A stretch of 64,000 nucleotides of DNA, from contig NC_006045.2 of NCBI RefSeq assembly GCF_000006445.2, positions 1,523,443-1,587,442 of the forward strand, given 5' to 3'. Below are positions 31,399 to 41,895 of the stretch, piece by piece; the stretch's first letter is position 1, and each line of letters starts with the position of its first letter. The translations under genes and the position numbers were made by a program. The notes beneath the pieces were generated by a model. It searched no databases, was not told the origin of the DNA, and saw only the letters and a program-made list of their open reading frames with translations. Origin of the DNA: Debaryomyces hansenii CBS767 (Eukaryota; Ascomycota; Pichiomycetes; Serinales; Debaryomycetaceae).

Positions 31399-31904
31399 CA
31401 TTGAACAATTTGTATTTTTTTAGATTCCGCTATATGTTTAATGTCAAAGTAAGTTATCATTCCATATTATATTATATTAAATCTTTTTGCGAAAAATGCT
31501 GAAATTCAGAAATTTGAAGTTGAGAAAACAAGTTTATGCAAGATTAAATAAACAGTAACATATTGTTGATAACGTTGAAATATAGGAAATAGTTGATGCT
31601 ACAAGTTAACTCTGGATGACTATTAATATGTCCACCATCCTAGCGTAATTTGCATTAATCCCATAAAATTATTATTATACTGCGTATAAAATTAACCCTA
31701 AAATTCAACGGTTTGTGGGGTAGTGATTATAAAAATCAATTCCCCCACCAGAAATATGTTTCTCGTAAACATTATCAATAACTCCTCTTTTTGTTGCCAA
31801 ACCAATTGAATATTGATGGAGAATATAATATCAGGCACGCTCTATTTGGTATAAATATCGATATTTGCTTCTGTCAGAAAGTGATTGTTAGAATTTGTAC
31901 TAAA
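31399..31904 (+). promoter_or_regulatory. promoter of the first DUF2264 gene with paired CCCCACC boxes
   Basis: A GTGGGGT box at 31715-31721 and a CCCCCACCA box at 31742-31750 face each other about 20 bp apart, with an AT-rich TATA-like stretch downstream. They lie about 155-190 bp before the ATG. The same box precedes each intact gene of the cluster. The preceding 300 bp show nothing else. Confidence 0.6.
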
Positions 31905-33776
31905 ATGAACAAAAATTTATCAAACTTTAATGCGTGGGCAAATAATCCTCTCAAAACAAGAGATGATATCGTGCAAGCTCTTCACCAACAATTGGATCCA
32001 TTGATTCCTGCCTTTTCCGAAGATGGTGGTGCTGTATGTTTAGCTGATTCTGGAGCAATATTCACGATGGAAGCAGCAGAATTAGAAGGTTATGCTAGGC
32101 CATTGTGGGGAATTGTTCCATATGTTTTTGGTGGTGGTGAATTCAAACATTGGGAGCTTTTCAGAAAAGGTTTGGCCAATGGAACAAATTCTAACCACCC
32201 AGAATATTGGGGTAACATTAAAGATTTGAGTATGAAGCAGCAGTTGGTGGAATTGGCAGCAGTTGGTTTTGCATTATGTTTTGTTCCCGAGCATATTTGG
32301 AACCCTTTAACCGATGAAGCTAAGGAAAATGTTTCTAAATTTTTGCTTGAAGCAAGAGAGAACGAATTTAATCATTGTAATTGGAAATTTTTCAGGGTTA
32401 TGATTGATTTAGGTTTGGAAAAAGTTGGTGTTAAATTTGATACGTCGTTGACAGAAGAATATTTCCAAGATTTGGAAACCATGTATATTGATGATGGTTG
32501 GTACGGTGATGGTGCAAATTATAGAATTGACTATTATAATCCGTTTGCATTACATTTCTACGGAATGATATACTACTTTGTCAAACATGATAGTGATCCA
32601 GAAAGAAGCAACAAATACAGAAGTAGAGCTGAAAAATTTGCAAAACAGTTTATGCACTGGTTCAGCGATGATGGAGCTTGCATACCATTTGGTAGATCTT
32701 GTATCTATAGGTTTGCAGTTGACGCATTTTGGGGTATGATTGCTTGTATAACTAAACCAGACGAAGAGCCAGTAATCCCATGGGGTGTTTTGAAGGGCGT
32801 GTATTTAAGAAACTTACGTTGGTGGTCCAAACAATCTGTTTCGTTCTACAAAACAAACATTTTATCGGTAGGCTTTAGTTACCCAAACCAATTCATATGT
32901 GAAGCGTACAACTCACCTCAGTCTCCATATTGGTCTCTCAAAGCAATGTCACCTCTAATGTTACCAGAATCACATCCATTCTGGACTGTCAAAGAAGAGC
33001 CTTTGCGTTTAGATAGCTCCAGCTTTAGAGTACCGGGAATGCTTATTTCTCACGCTAGCGGTAATACAGTGGCATTATCAAGTGGACCTTACCATGATTT
33101 TGCTAGACATTGGGCTGAGAAATACTGCAAGTTTGCTTACAGTACGAGATATGGTTTCAGTGTGGAGAACAATTTAAAAGAATTTGAATTGGCTACGCTT
33201 GATAACATGATTGGTTTTAGTTTTACTGGTAAAGACTTCTTTTTTAGAGGTAAAAATAAATCATGGATTTTCGAAGACGGTTTATATAGTGAATGGTCAC
33301 CTGTTAAGGATATTGAAGTCAGAACATGGATTCTTCAAAGAGGTAAATACCATATAAGGGTGCATAACATCTGTAATAATACCGAGGATGACATGGAATC
33401 TATAGAAGGTGGGTTTGCAATATCTGTAATGTATAAGAAGAATATTCAGAGTATCACAAACCCTGGTTTAAAGTCTGTTGCTGAAATATCTACTTCTGAT
33501 GATACTAGTTTATTGATTAATTTCTTGGATGAAAGAAGGCCAAGGGCATGTGAACCAGATCCAAATTCCAATTTAATATCATCTAAAGTAATGTTACCAC
33601 ACTTAAGAGGGTCTATACCAGCCAAATCTTCAGCTAATTTTGCGTGTCTTGTTTATGGTCAGCCTAAAGACAATTCCTTTTCGACGAATACCTTATTAAA
33701 TTCTGTGACAATTCCGGATCAGAGAGAGTTAGAAGAATTAAAATTAAAGGCTCAAAGAGTATTGTGTAATGTTTAG
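31905..33776 (+). CDS. DUF2264 protein, probable uronate-oligosaccharide hydrolase, copy 1
   Basis: The first ATG after the open stretch gives 623 aa starting MNKNLSNFNAWANNPLKTR. This is a full-length DUF2264 (PF10022) protein: ELEGYARPLWGIVPYVFGGG, then DDGWYGDGANYRIDYYNPFALHFYG and FSDDGACIPFGRSCIYRFA. The N-terminal two thirds form the predicted alpha/alpha barrel, with a beta-rich C-terminus. I recall bacterial relatives assigned to glycoside hydrolase family GH154 (beta-glucuronidase); that link should be checked. There is no signal peptide, so it should act inside the cell. A paralogue lies at 44826, and GH88 genes are close by. The upstream open frame (31791-31904) has no ATG. Confidence 0.85.
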   Translation: MNKNLSNFNAWANNPLKTRDDIVQALHQQLDPLIPAFSEDGGAVCLADSGAIFTMEAAELEGYARPLWGIVPYVFGGGEFKHWELFRKGLANGTNSNHPEYWGNIKDLSMKQQLVELAAVGFALCFVPEHIWNPLTDEAKENVSKFLLEARENEFNHCNWKFFRVMIDLGLEKVGVKFDTSLTEEYFQDLETMYIDDGWYGDGANYRIDYYNPFALHFYGMIYYFVKHDSDPERSNKYRSRAEKFAKQFMHWFSDDGACIPFGRSCIYRFAVDAFWGMIACITKPDEEPVIPWGVLKGVYLRNLRWWSKQSVSFYKTNILSVGFSYPNQFICEAYNSPQSPYWSLKAMSPLMLPESHPFWTVKEEPLRLDSSSFRVPGMLISHASGNTVALSSGPYHDFARHWAEKYCKFAYSTRYGFSVENNLKEFELATLDNMIGFSFTGKDFFFRGKNKSWIFEDGLYSEWSPVKDIEVRTWILQRGKYHIRVHNICNNTEDDMESIEGGFAISVMYKKNIQSITNPGLKSVAEISTSDDTSLLINFLDERRPRACEPDPNSNLISSKVMLPHLRGSIPAKSSANFACLVYGQPKDNSFSTNTLLNSVTIPDQRELEELKLKAQRVLCNV

Positions 33777-33963
33777 TTAAGATCTGTTAATATTATATCA
33801 AAATGACAAGATTGTCTGTAGGGTCATATATTCTAACTTTACAAATATATACATGTTCAAAAGTAAAGCCTATCAATATATACTAAATTTGATAGCCATA
33901 AAATCTTAAAATTAACACGATGCTTTTCATCTAATAAATAATCTAGCATTTGCTAACTTAAAC

Positions 33964-35597
33964 TTAATCCATTGAGTCATATAACTGTTTATCTTCTATG
34001 TGGTAAACACTACTCTTTAGTACATGTGCTTCCGACTGATTAACCACGATTGTTTTATCTGCAACGTATTGCATGTCTGAGATATCCTCACCAAAAACCT
34101 GGGCCATTTCTTCTAATCCTAAACCAAATGTTTCGGGGAAAAATAAGTACACTATCGTAGCCTGAATAGCTAGCCACACGCAGAAGACAATATAGTATCT
34201 CCATTGGATAGCATCCATACCTAAATTATTAACATAATTGTTAAATAAGATCCACCCATTGGTACACATTTGGTATAGGGTAGACGCTTTACTTCTTAAT
34301 GCATAAGGCACAATTTCCATGACATATGTTGTACCTATTGGAGACGACATATGGTAGAAACCAAAATGAAAGTAAATGATTGCAATAATGGCTCTACCTA
34401 TTGCCTTATTTTTGAAATCCATTTGTTCATTAAATGCAGATAAGACAATCCAAATGATGAACATCAAACACATACAGAGATAACTTGTTATAAACAAGTT
34501 TCTACGCTTGAGTTTTCCACACATTGATGCAAATGTTAGAGACCAAGCTAATCCGTAAACGGTCAAACCAAGGTTTATCTTCAATTTTTCAACAGGCTCA
34601 GTAATTCCAATATTGTCAAGAACAATCGGGAAATAGTAAGCTGTAAGTGATGAGCCACATAACTGCTGCATTGACGGCACTACTAAGGAAAGAAATAATC
34701 TATGCATATTGCCTTCGTTTTGAACCAAACATTCCAGGTGAACTGCTTCCCAAGCTTTTCTTTATCGATTGCAGCTGAGATTTCAGCCATTTCAAATTTC
34801 ACTAATGGACTTTCTGTGTCACCACCAGCATGATATTTTGTTAAAACTTCAAAGGCTTTGTCGTATTGTTCATTAGCAATTAACCATCTTGGAGACTCGG
34901 GACCTACTATGGCTAAAATCAATTCAATAGCAGGAAATAAAGCTTGAAGCAATGAAGGCAAACGCCAAGACCAATTGCTGTATTTCATGCTCGATATATA
35001 TGGACCCCAGGTAAATAATGCAGCTAGGAACGAACCTACCAGGAAACTGGCGTATAGAAAGCTTGTCATTGCCGGTCTCTGAGATGGGTAAGCTGTCTCT
35101 GTCAATAAAGGACCAGCGCCGGCCGATGAAAGACAGACGCCAAACCCAAGTATAATACGGGCCGCAAGAAACATTCCATAATTTATCGCACCTGCCTGTA
35201 ATGCTGAGCCAAGAATGGTTAAAGAAGTACCAACAATAATTATGGTCTTTCTTCCGAAACGATCATTAATGAAACCAGCAAAAGGAATCGCACCCAATGC
35301 CCCAATTGAAACGCCGTTATTCATGGTACTTAGTATGTCACCAGAGGGGTTGTTGAAATATTTGGACCAGCTTGGTAATGTCTGTAAATTACCCATCATA
35401 CTACTATCATATCCGTAAGTAATACACGCAAAAATAGCACTCAAAAGATAAATATTCAATTTCAAGAGATGTGGATACCTGAACCACATCTTGGTTAATT
35501 TTGGTGTAACATCCTCCAATTTGAGATTTTCATTATTATCAAATTGTTGCAGACTTTTAGAGTCAACATCACTTATAAGTTTATTATCAGAAATCAT
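33964..35597 (-). pseudogene. sugar porter (lactose-permease-like MFS) with one frameshift
   Basis: Two overlapping frames on the minus strand make one 12-helix sugar porter of about 540 aa. The first (35597 to about 34712) holds helices 1-6: YGYDSSMMGNLQ, FINDRFGRK (motif A) and PESPRWLI. The second (about 34722 to 33964) holds helices 7-12 and ends with PETFGLGLEEM. The shift is within 34711-34722, where loss of one base in ACGAAGGC would explain it. The rest of the sequence is undamaged, so a recent mutation or a sequencing error are both possible. It sits among uronate-cluster genes with CCCCACC-like boxes upstream (GTGGGG at 35819-35824 and 35916-35921), so it is the likely importer of the cluster's substrate. 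Confidence 0.85.
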
Positions 35598-36565
35598 AAG
35601 TGGGTGTATTTAATCTGTAGACCTTATTTGGTTATATTAACTAGGACTGAGGACTGTTACGTTCTTTCTAAAAAAGAACTATTACAAAAAACTTAACTCT
35701 ACATTCTAAGATCCTGTTAGCAATAGCCTTATACTCTGGACATAGATAACTTTAGTGAACGGAAAAATAATACCCCATTAAAACTATAATTCCTTTCGAA
35801 AATTTTTGAGTTTCGAATGTGGGGAAGATTCTATTTGATTGGAACATATGATGCGAAAATTAAGGTTTAGCTGTGGACCCGAGTAAGATAATAAAACCTT
35901 GTTGAGTGGGGTAATGGGGTTTTTCTGTAACAATATTGTTTAAAGCATTAGAACGAATAGTATTCTGCCATGTCCTGGAAGTGGAACAGAACAGCTTTAG
36001 TTGCATTTTTATGATCCGGAAATATGCATGATAGGATGTGAATACCTAAGGAATTGAATAGCATAATTATAAACTATATCGGTACACACAAACCATGTAA
36101 ATTCTGATCTGTATTAATAGTTGAAGGTTCGAACTACTCAAAGTAGATTTTAGATTACAATTGAAATTGAGCACAATCATTGACTTGAGGAGGTTCGATC
36201 TTGCTCGTTGATTACAACTTCCTATAATAGCAAGCTTAGCTGAACCTCGATTTTTTTACAGTCTGTTCTTCTTTTTTTTTTTCACCCCGCAACACAAGGA
36301 TCGACGCTAGATAGTATGTAAACAAGAAGTAATCGGTGTGTCTAATTAGCGAATGTGGACGTCATAATGTCATCTCTTAATAAACTTGTTGATCAGATCC
36401 GCACTACTCCACAAATCCCCCACCAAAACAATCAAGTGGGGAGATGATGGGCTATTTACCCTCGAAGACGGAAGAAGTACATATGAAAGCTATTTCATTC
36501 TATTAAACTAGGATTTGGAAAGTTCTAAACCACAATTATTACGAACTTACAACCAATTTCCAAAA
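35598..36565. promoter_or_regulatory. divergent promoter region, sugar porter / GH88 copy 1
   Basis: This 970-bp gene-free region lies between the leftward porter and rightward GH88 gene. GTGGGG boxes occur at 35819-35824 and 35916-35921 on the porter side. On the GH88 side, TCCCCCACCAAAA (36416-36428) and GTGGGGAG (36436-36443) form an inverted pair about 130-150 bp before the ATG. A poly-T tract lies near 36271-36282. No open reading frame of note was seen. Confidence 0.6.
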
Positions 36566-37810
36566 ATGACAAAAGAAACATCCGCACAAATCTACTTAGA
36601 TGAAATTAAAGATAAATTATATGGTGATTCCACCGTAGCTAAGATCTGGGGAGTTGCGTCTCCTGCTTTAAGTCAGCAGGAACCACCAACAGGATTTCCT
36701 AATTATGCTCCTGATGGAAAATATGTCTTGGACGATGCTGACTATTGGACTTCTGGCTTTTTCCCAGGGTCGGTTTATGCATTATTAGAAAGAAGTAAAA
36801 ATTACCCTGATTTCTTCCCAAAATCAAAGATTCATGAAGTCAAGTTGGAATATGCTGCCAGATGGTGGGCGGAGCCAATGGCAGCAAGAGCCACCACAAC
36901 TACTACTCATGATTTAGGCTTCATGATTGCACCTGCCTTCAAGAGAGAGTGGGTTTTAACCAACAGCAAGAAGAGTGAAGAAATTTTGATAACTGCAGCT
37001 AATTCCTTAGCTTCAAGATTCGATGAAAAGGTCGGATGTATTAGAAGTTGGGATGATTTACCTCCAATTAAGAAGGATCAAAAGCCCAAGGACATTAATA
37101 AGGACTTCTTGGTGATTATTGATAACATGTGTAATTTGAACTTATTATACTTAGGTGCATATTTGAGCCGTGACTTCCGTTTATCAACCATTGCTACTAA
37201 ACACGCAGAAACTACTTTAAAGAACCATTTCAGAGATGACTGGTCATCATACCATGTTGTTCAATACAATAAACAGACAGGTGAAGTGGACTCCAAGTAT
37301 ACTGCTCAAGGTTTTGCTGATGAGTCCGGATGGACAAGAGGTCAGGCTTGGGGAATTTTAGGTTACATTGAGACCTATTTCTGGACCAAGGACAGAAAAT
37401 TCTTAGAAGCTTCAAAGAACATTGCTAATTACTATGTATCGAAATTACCTGAAGACGGCGTTCCACCTTGGGATTTTAATGCTCCAGATAAGCATATTCG
37501 TGATGTTTCATCTGCCATGGCTGCCGCGTTAGGTATGATTAGAATTTACGAAGTTGAAAAAGATGAAGAATTTTTAAAGAAAGGATTAAAGCTTGTAAGG
37601 GATTGTATTAACCTTTCGTACAATAACGATGCTAAGTTAAACGATGATGGCACTGTTGAAATCGGCGCAGCCGAAACAATCTTAAACAACTCTACTTACA
37701 TCCACAACCCTGCTTGTAGCGTTGATATCTATGACCATGGCTTAGTCTACGCTGATTATTACTTCTTGGTAATTGGTAATAAATTATTGCAATTGGGATT
37801 GTATAAATAG
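36566..37810 (+). CDS. GH88 unsaturated glucuronyl hydrolase, copy 1
   Basis: A 414-aa intracellular glycoside hydrolase of family GH88. These enzymes hydrate the 4,5-double bond of unsaturated uronic acids left by polysaccharide lyases and so release 4-deoxy-5-keto-hexuronate. Visible marks are DYWTSGFFPGSVYALLE, THDLGFMI and VIIDNMCNLNLL, whose Asp residues correspond to the two catalytic Asp (88 and 149) of the Bacillus GL1 enzyme. WTRGQAWGILGYIETY and PWDFNAPDKHIRDVSSA follow. The ATG at 36566 matches the starts of the other two copies; the frame is open upstream without ATG. No signal peptide is present. Two paralogues lie at 47089 and 60096. Confidence 0.9.
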   Translation: MTKETSAQIYLDEIKDKLYGDSTVAKIWGVASPALSQQEPPTGFPNYAPDGKYVLDDADYWTSGFFPGSVYALLERSKNYPDFFPKSKIHEVKLEYAARWWAEPMAARATTTTTHDLGFMIAPAFKREWVLTNSKKSEEILITAANSLASRFDEKVGCIRSWDDLPPIKKDQKPKDINKDFLVIIDNMCNLNLLYLGAYLSRDFRLSTIATKHAETTLKNHFRDDWSSYHVVQYNKQTGEVDSKYTAQGFADESGWTRGQAWGILGYIETYFWTKDRKFLEASKNIANYYVSKLPEDGVPPWDFNAPDKHIRDVSSAMAAALGMIRIYEVEKDEEFLKKGLKLVRDCINLSYNNDAKLNDDGTVEIGAAETILNNSTYIHNPACSVDIYDHGLVYADYYFLVIGNKLLQLGLYK

Positions 37811-38243
37811 AAAAACTAACTATTTAGCGAATAATAAAAAATTTTTGATAAGCGCCCTCTATTAACTAAGTCAATATCAAACTAATTGTGAAAAAATGTT
37901 GGAGTAAAATATTTTATTGTACTGATCCATAAGGAGAAGCCCAACCAGAGAGCATAAAATCAATATTTTATGGCCAATTGATGAAAAATTCAATACAGAG
38001 ACACCACTTATAAATTGATGACTTTAAATCACTAGATAGTACTTAGAATGATAATTCCGAGACAATGATTTTGATTGTTTCTTTTATTTACTGAAAAATG
38101 TCCCTATAATAATCTACCCCACCATTTTTAAAAGAAACATAAACTCCACCCCCACCAACGATATACCTATAAATACAATATATTTTCATCATAGTTAGTT
38201 ATACCACATAGACTATTACAATAAAAATAAAATTCAACTTATA
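37811..38243 (+). promoter_or_regulatory. promoter of the zinc alcohol dehydrogenase gene
   Basis: Two CCCCACC boxes, CTACCCCACCATT (38114-38126) and CCACCCCCACCAA (38146-38158), lie about 90-130 bp before the ATG, followed by ATATACCTATAAATACAA as a TATA-like element. The rest is the 3' region of GH88 copy 1. Confidence 0.6.
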
Positions 38244-39314
38244 ATGACACAAGGAGATCAATTTGAAGGTTTTGCTGTTACCGATCCTAAAAACTTTACA
38301 GATGTTACGAAAATTAAATTCACACCAAAGACATTCGAAGAATATGATATTGATGTTAAAATTCATGCCTGTGGGGTTTGTGGTTCTGATGTCCACACTG
38401 CTTCTGGTGCTTGGGGTGAAGCCATGCTCCCAGTTATTGTAGGACATGAAATTATTGGTGAAGTTGTCAAGGTGGGCTCAAAGGTTACCACTGTCAAAAA
38501 TGGGGACAGAGTTGGTGTTGGTGCTCAAGTTTGGGCATGCTTAAAGTGTGATGTTTGTAAGTCAGGAGAAGAAACTTATTGTCCACATCTCATTAATACA
38601 TATAATGATAAATATCCCGATGGATCCATAAGTTACGGAGGATACCTGTCCCATATTAGAGTTCATGAATATTTTACTTTTAAAATTCCTGAAAAATTGT
38701 CTTCCGAAAATGCAGCCCCAATGCTTTGTGCAGGTATAACTACATATGCCCCATTGAAGAAGAATACTCGACCAGGTATGAAAGTCGGTATTGTCGGTAT
38801 TGGTGGATTGGGTCACTTCGCTATTATGTGGGCAAGGGCCTTGGGTTGTGAAGTTTTCTCGTTCTCGAGAACTGATTCCAAGAAAAAAACTGCTCTAGAA
38901 CTAGGTGCTGATCATTTCGTTGACACTACTGCGAAGGACTGGAATAAAGACTTGCAATTCAAATTAGATTTAATCTTATCATGTGCAAGTTCCTCCAAGG
39001 ATTTTTCTATTGGTGAATATACTTCGATGTTAACCATTGGCGGTAAATTTATCAGCGCCGGTATACCAGAAGCTCCGTTTAGTGTTAATCCTGTTGACCT
39101 ATTGAAAAACGCATGTTACTTGGGTTCGTCACATTTAGGTAACAGACAAGAAATGATTGAGATGTTAAACCTTGCAGCTGAAAAGAATGTTACTTGTTGG
39201 AATGAAACTATTCCAATAAGTAAAGCTGGTATTAAAGAAGCTCTTGAGAAGAATTGTCAAAATAAAGTCAGATATAGAATTACGTTGACTGATTATGATA
39301 AGCAATTTGAATAA
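38244..39314 (+). CDS. zinc-dependent CAD/ADH6-type alcohol dehydrogenase
   Basis: A 356-aa medium-chain dehydrogenase of the cinnamyl-alcohol-dehydrogenase group. HACGVCGSDVHTASGAWG carries the catalytic-zinc Cys and GHEIIGEVVKVG the catalytic His. CLKCDVCKSGEETYC provides the four structural-zinc Cys. The Rossmann motif is GIVGIGGLGHFAIMWA. The following FSRTDSKKK resembles the NADPH-binding loop of Adh6/Adh7, so NADPH preference is likely. In this cluster it could reduce 4-deoxy-5-keto-uronate to 2-keto-3-deoxy-gluconate; that role is inferred from context only. Two CCCCACC boxes precede it. Confidence 0.88.
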   Translation: MTQGDQFEGFAVTDPKNFTDVTKIKFTPKTFEEYDIDVKIHACGVCGSDVHTASGAWGEAMLPVIVGHEIIGEVVKVGSKVTTVKNGDRVGVGAQVWACLKCDVCKSGEETYCPHLINTYNDKYPDGSISYGGYLSHIRVHEYFTFKIPEKLSSENAAPMLCAGITTYAPLKKNTRPGMKVGIVGIGGLGHFAIMWARALGCEVFSFSRTDSKKKTALELGADHFVDTTAKDWNKDLQFKLDLILSCASSSKDFSIGEYTSMLTIGGKFISAGIPEAPFSVNPVDLLKNACYLGSSHLGNRQEMIEMLNLAAEKNVTCWNETIPISKAGIKEALEKNCQNKVRYRITLTDYDKQFE

Positions 39315-39544
39315 TGAATTTTTTAGTTCAGCTCATAAGATTTGTTACATAGATATCTTCAATTGAATATGATTGCATTTTTTTTATTTAACAAAGCGTA
39401 TAAAAATTGAATTTTTCCTTGAGAATAGTGAATATTGCTACTATTTGTACATAATTATTCTTTGTTGATTCAAGAGAAGTAATTTAAAGATTTAGCGTAC
39501 ATCGTAAACGAATATTAAACTCTTAATTCATATTGAGCGATTCT

Positions 39545-39910
39545 GAACAAAGCAATGCCAATAACAATTATTTTCCTTAGCCAATGGTTTAAGTAATAAA
39601 TGTAAACTACAAGCAAAGTTTTTATACTTCTTGTCTGACATGTAAGAATCCCAAATGATAATCGCAGCTAACGAAGAGCCAATTAGAAAACTTGCAACCT
39701 AAAACTTGGCATTGCTGGTCTCTTGCAAGGAAACTCAATTTCTCTAACAATAATTTCCTTGATGAAGAAAAATGAACTCAACACAAAATTTAATAGTATG
39801 GAACATACCAAACTCTATCGCATTCATTTGTAATCTGATGCAAGAATAACTTAGCTTAGCCAATATCCAATATCAAGAATGCTTTACTGAAGAATTTTGT
39901 ACTCTTGAAA
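39545..39910 (-). pseudogene. relic of a second sugar porter
   Basis: Reading the minus strand gives a broken segment that aligns with helices 3-6 of the porter at 35.6 kb. IRLQMNAIEFGMF matches ALQAGAINYGMF, VSLQETSNAKF matches YPSQRPAMTSF, and VASFLIGSSLAAIIIWDSYM matches LVGSFLAALFTWGPYI, with KKYKN at the end. Several stop codons and gaps interrupt it, and nothing of the rest of the gene was found. It shows that the cluster once held at least two transporters. Confidence 0.65.
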
Positions 39911-40445
39911 AGTAAGCTACAGATCTATATATGTGCCAATCAACTTACATTAAATTTTGAATTTCTTCAAGAACACCCTCGACAAGCTTAAATAATTTCG
40001 ATAGCAAATGAATATATGACAAACTTTAGAAATTACATGAACTATAATTTCCAGCTGTAATATTATTATTAATAGCAATATTTCCTTTTCATCGATTAGG
40101 CCAAATTATTTGGCCTGTACAATATTAATAGAAATGTGTTGTTCACGATGAGACACATTTGGGTGGGGGAGGAGAGAGTCCTTTAGATTTCGCAAAAAGT
40201 AACGCGCTATAGAATAATTAAAGGAGATAGCTCATATCGGTACAGAAAATGCGGAGCGCATAATCAATACTTTTGGCAAAACAATAAATCTATAGTTGAT
40301 ACCGAATTTTAGTTTCCCCCACCAAAATATTTATAAAATGTGGGCAAGGAAAAAAAAAGTTAAGCATCTGGAGTCCTTTATAAAACAGGAAATATTCTTA
40401 ATTCTTTACATTTTTATTTTATTCTTTATCTTATAAAATTACAAT
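39911..40445 (+). promoter_or_regulatory. promoter of the aldolase gene with CCCCACC boxes
   Basis: GGGTGGGGGAGG lies at 40161-40172 and TTTCCCCCACCAAAATAT at 40313-40330. The second box is about 130 bp before the ATG and runs straight into an ATATTTATAAAA TATA-like stretch. The pairing of a CCCC core with an A/T-rich flank resembles Mig1-type sites. Confidence 0.6.
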
Positions 40446-41393
40446 ATGACTGTTGTTGAATCTTCCATATTACCTAAGGGCATCTATTCCCCAATTCCTA
40501 CATATTATAAAAATGATGGTAAATTCTCTTTAGACACAGAAACCCAAGTCAAACATGCTTTAATGTTATATGAAAGTGGTATAAACGGGTTGGTTGTTTC
40601 TGGAAGCATGGGTGAATCAACCAATATTTCACCTGCAGAAAGAAACAGTGCTTTGAGAAATCTCAGACAAGCTATTCCAGACAAAACTTTTAAGCTTATT
40701 GCAGGTATGCCTCCTAATAGTGTTGCAGAAGTCATCACTGAGTCTGAAGAAAGCAAGAAAAATGGAGCAGACTTTATAATTTTGTTGGTTCCAGGATACT
40801 TTGGACCTAATTTGATTAGTCAACAAGGTATCATCGACTATTTCCTAAATGTCGCTGATTACACTGCTTTACCTATTGTCATTTATAATTATCCAGGCGT
40901 CTGTAATAATGTCAATATCATGATTGAAACTTTCGAAACATTATCTAAACATGAAAATATTGCTGCTGTCAAGTTAACTCATTTTAATTTAGATATATAT
41001 ACATTGTTGGGAAATAATAAGACTTACGAAACTAATAACTTTAGACCTTTTACTGGTTTGGGTCAAGTATTGATTCCATCACTTTCAGTTGGTATGTTTG
41101 GTGCTATTGATGGTTTATCGGGTATATTTCCAAAGAGTATGTTAAAGCTTATGAAATTGTACGAAGATGGTGAGAAAGAAAAAGCTCTCCAATTGCAGTA
41201 CATTGTCACCAAGGTTGACTTAATGATCAGTGAATTGAATGTTGTTGGTGTTAAACAACTTTTGAAAGAAGTTTATGGTTATGGAGAAATTGTGTCGGGT
41301 AGACCACCATTAAGTAAACCAGTTGACTTGAATGCATACAAAAAGTATGAAACCGATATCAAAATATTAGCTGAAATTGAAAAATCTTTGTAG
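40446..41393 (+). CDS. dihydrodipicolinate-synthase-family aldolase (probable 2-keto-3-deoxy-uronate aldolase)
   Basis: A 315-aa class I aldolase of the DapA/NAL superfamily. The TIM-barrel marks are present: the GSMGESTNIS loop, the Tyr in IYNYPG, and the Schiff-base Lys in AAVKLTHFN. Members of this superfamily cleave 2-keto-3-deoxy sugar acids to pyruvate and an aldehyde; fungal GaaC/Lga1 in D-galacturonate breakdown is one example. True lysine biosynthesis by DapA does not occur in yeasts, so a catabolic role is expected. Next to GH88 and ADH genes, a 2-keto-3-deoxy-gluconate substrate is likely, yielding pyruvate and glyceraldehyde. Specificity is inferred. Confidence 0.85.
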   Translation: MTVVESSILPKGIYSPIPTYYKNDGKFSLDTETQVKHALMLYESGINGLVVSGSMGESTNISPAERNSALRNLRQAIPDKTFKLIAGMPPNSVAEVITESEESKKNGADFIILLVPGYFGPNLISQQGIIDYFLNVADYTALPIVIYNYPGVCNNVNIMIETFETLSKHENIAAVKLTHFNLDIYTLLGNNKTYETNNFRPFTGLGQVLIPSLSVGMFGAIDGLSGIFPKSMLKLMKLYEDGEKEKALQLQYIVTKVDLMISELNVVGVKQLLKEVYGYGEIVSGRPPLSKPVDLNAYKKYETDIKILAEIEKSL

Positions 41394-41895
41394 AAATTTC
41401 ACCATGAACTTTTTTTTCTACATTCTAATTAAACTGATACTTGCTGTGGTGCTTGATTATGTTTCCTACGGAAATGTTGTGGCTTCAGACTTACGGTGTT
41501 TGGTATTATATTAAATAGATTGTTACATAATAAATATTTCTTTATCTAAAAAAATAGAATTAATTTCATATTCATTATTCTAAGATTTTCTCTCTCTCAA
41601 GATTATACCTTCAATTAAGAGGGAGGAGTGTAACACACCTTTAGGTTACCGTTTTAAGTGTTGCAAATTTCCATTTATCAAAAGAGTCTTACCCGGATAT
41701 ATATTTAAAACATTATGAGTTTCTTTGGATTCAACTTCCGTATAATGATTTCATGATTAACTATAGATACCTCATTCATACTAGTTTATATTTTTATAAG
41801 TGGGGCTGTTGAAATTAATTGACCAATTTTTGTTTTTATGAATAATCCTAAAAATTTGTAAAAATCATATATATTTTTTAAACAAGGAAAATTTT
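41394..41895. other. intergenic, nothing recognisable
   Basis: AT-rich 3' region between the aldolase stop and the end of the SDR relic. No open frame, repeat or CCCCACC box was seen. Confidence 0.6.

Noticed and set aside
34683..34728. Programmed frameshift in the sugar porter
   Set aside because: No known slippery heptamer of yeast +1 or -1 shifting was recognised, and sugar porters are not known to use one; mutation or read error is simpler.
36121..36200. Two GGTTCGA strings resembling tRNA T-loops
   Set aside because: No matching acceptor stem, D-arm or anticodon arm could be built around either one.
40446..41393. Aldolase as lysine-biosynthesis dihydrodipicolinate synthase
   Set aside because: Yeasts make lysine by the aminoadipate route, and the gene sits among uronate-type genes with the shared promoter box.
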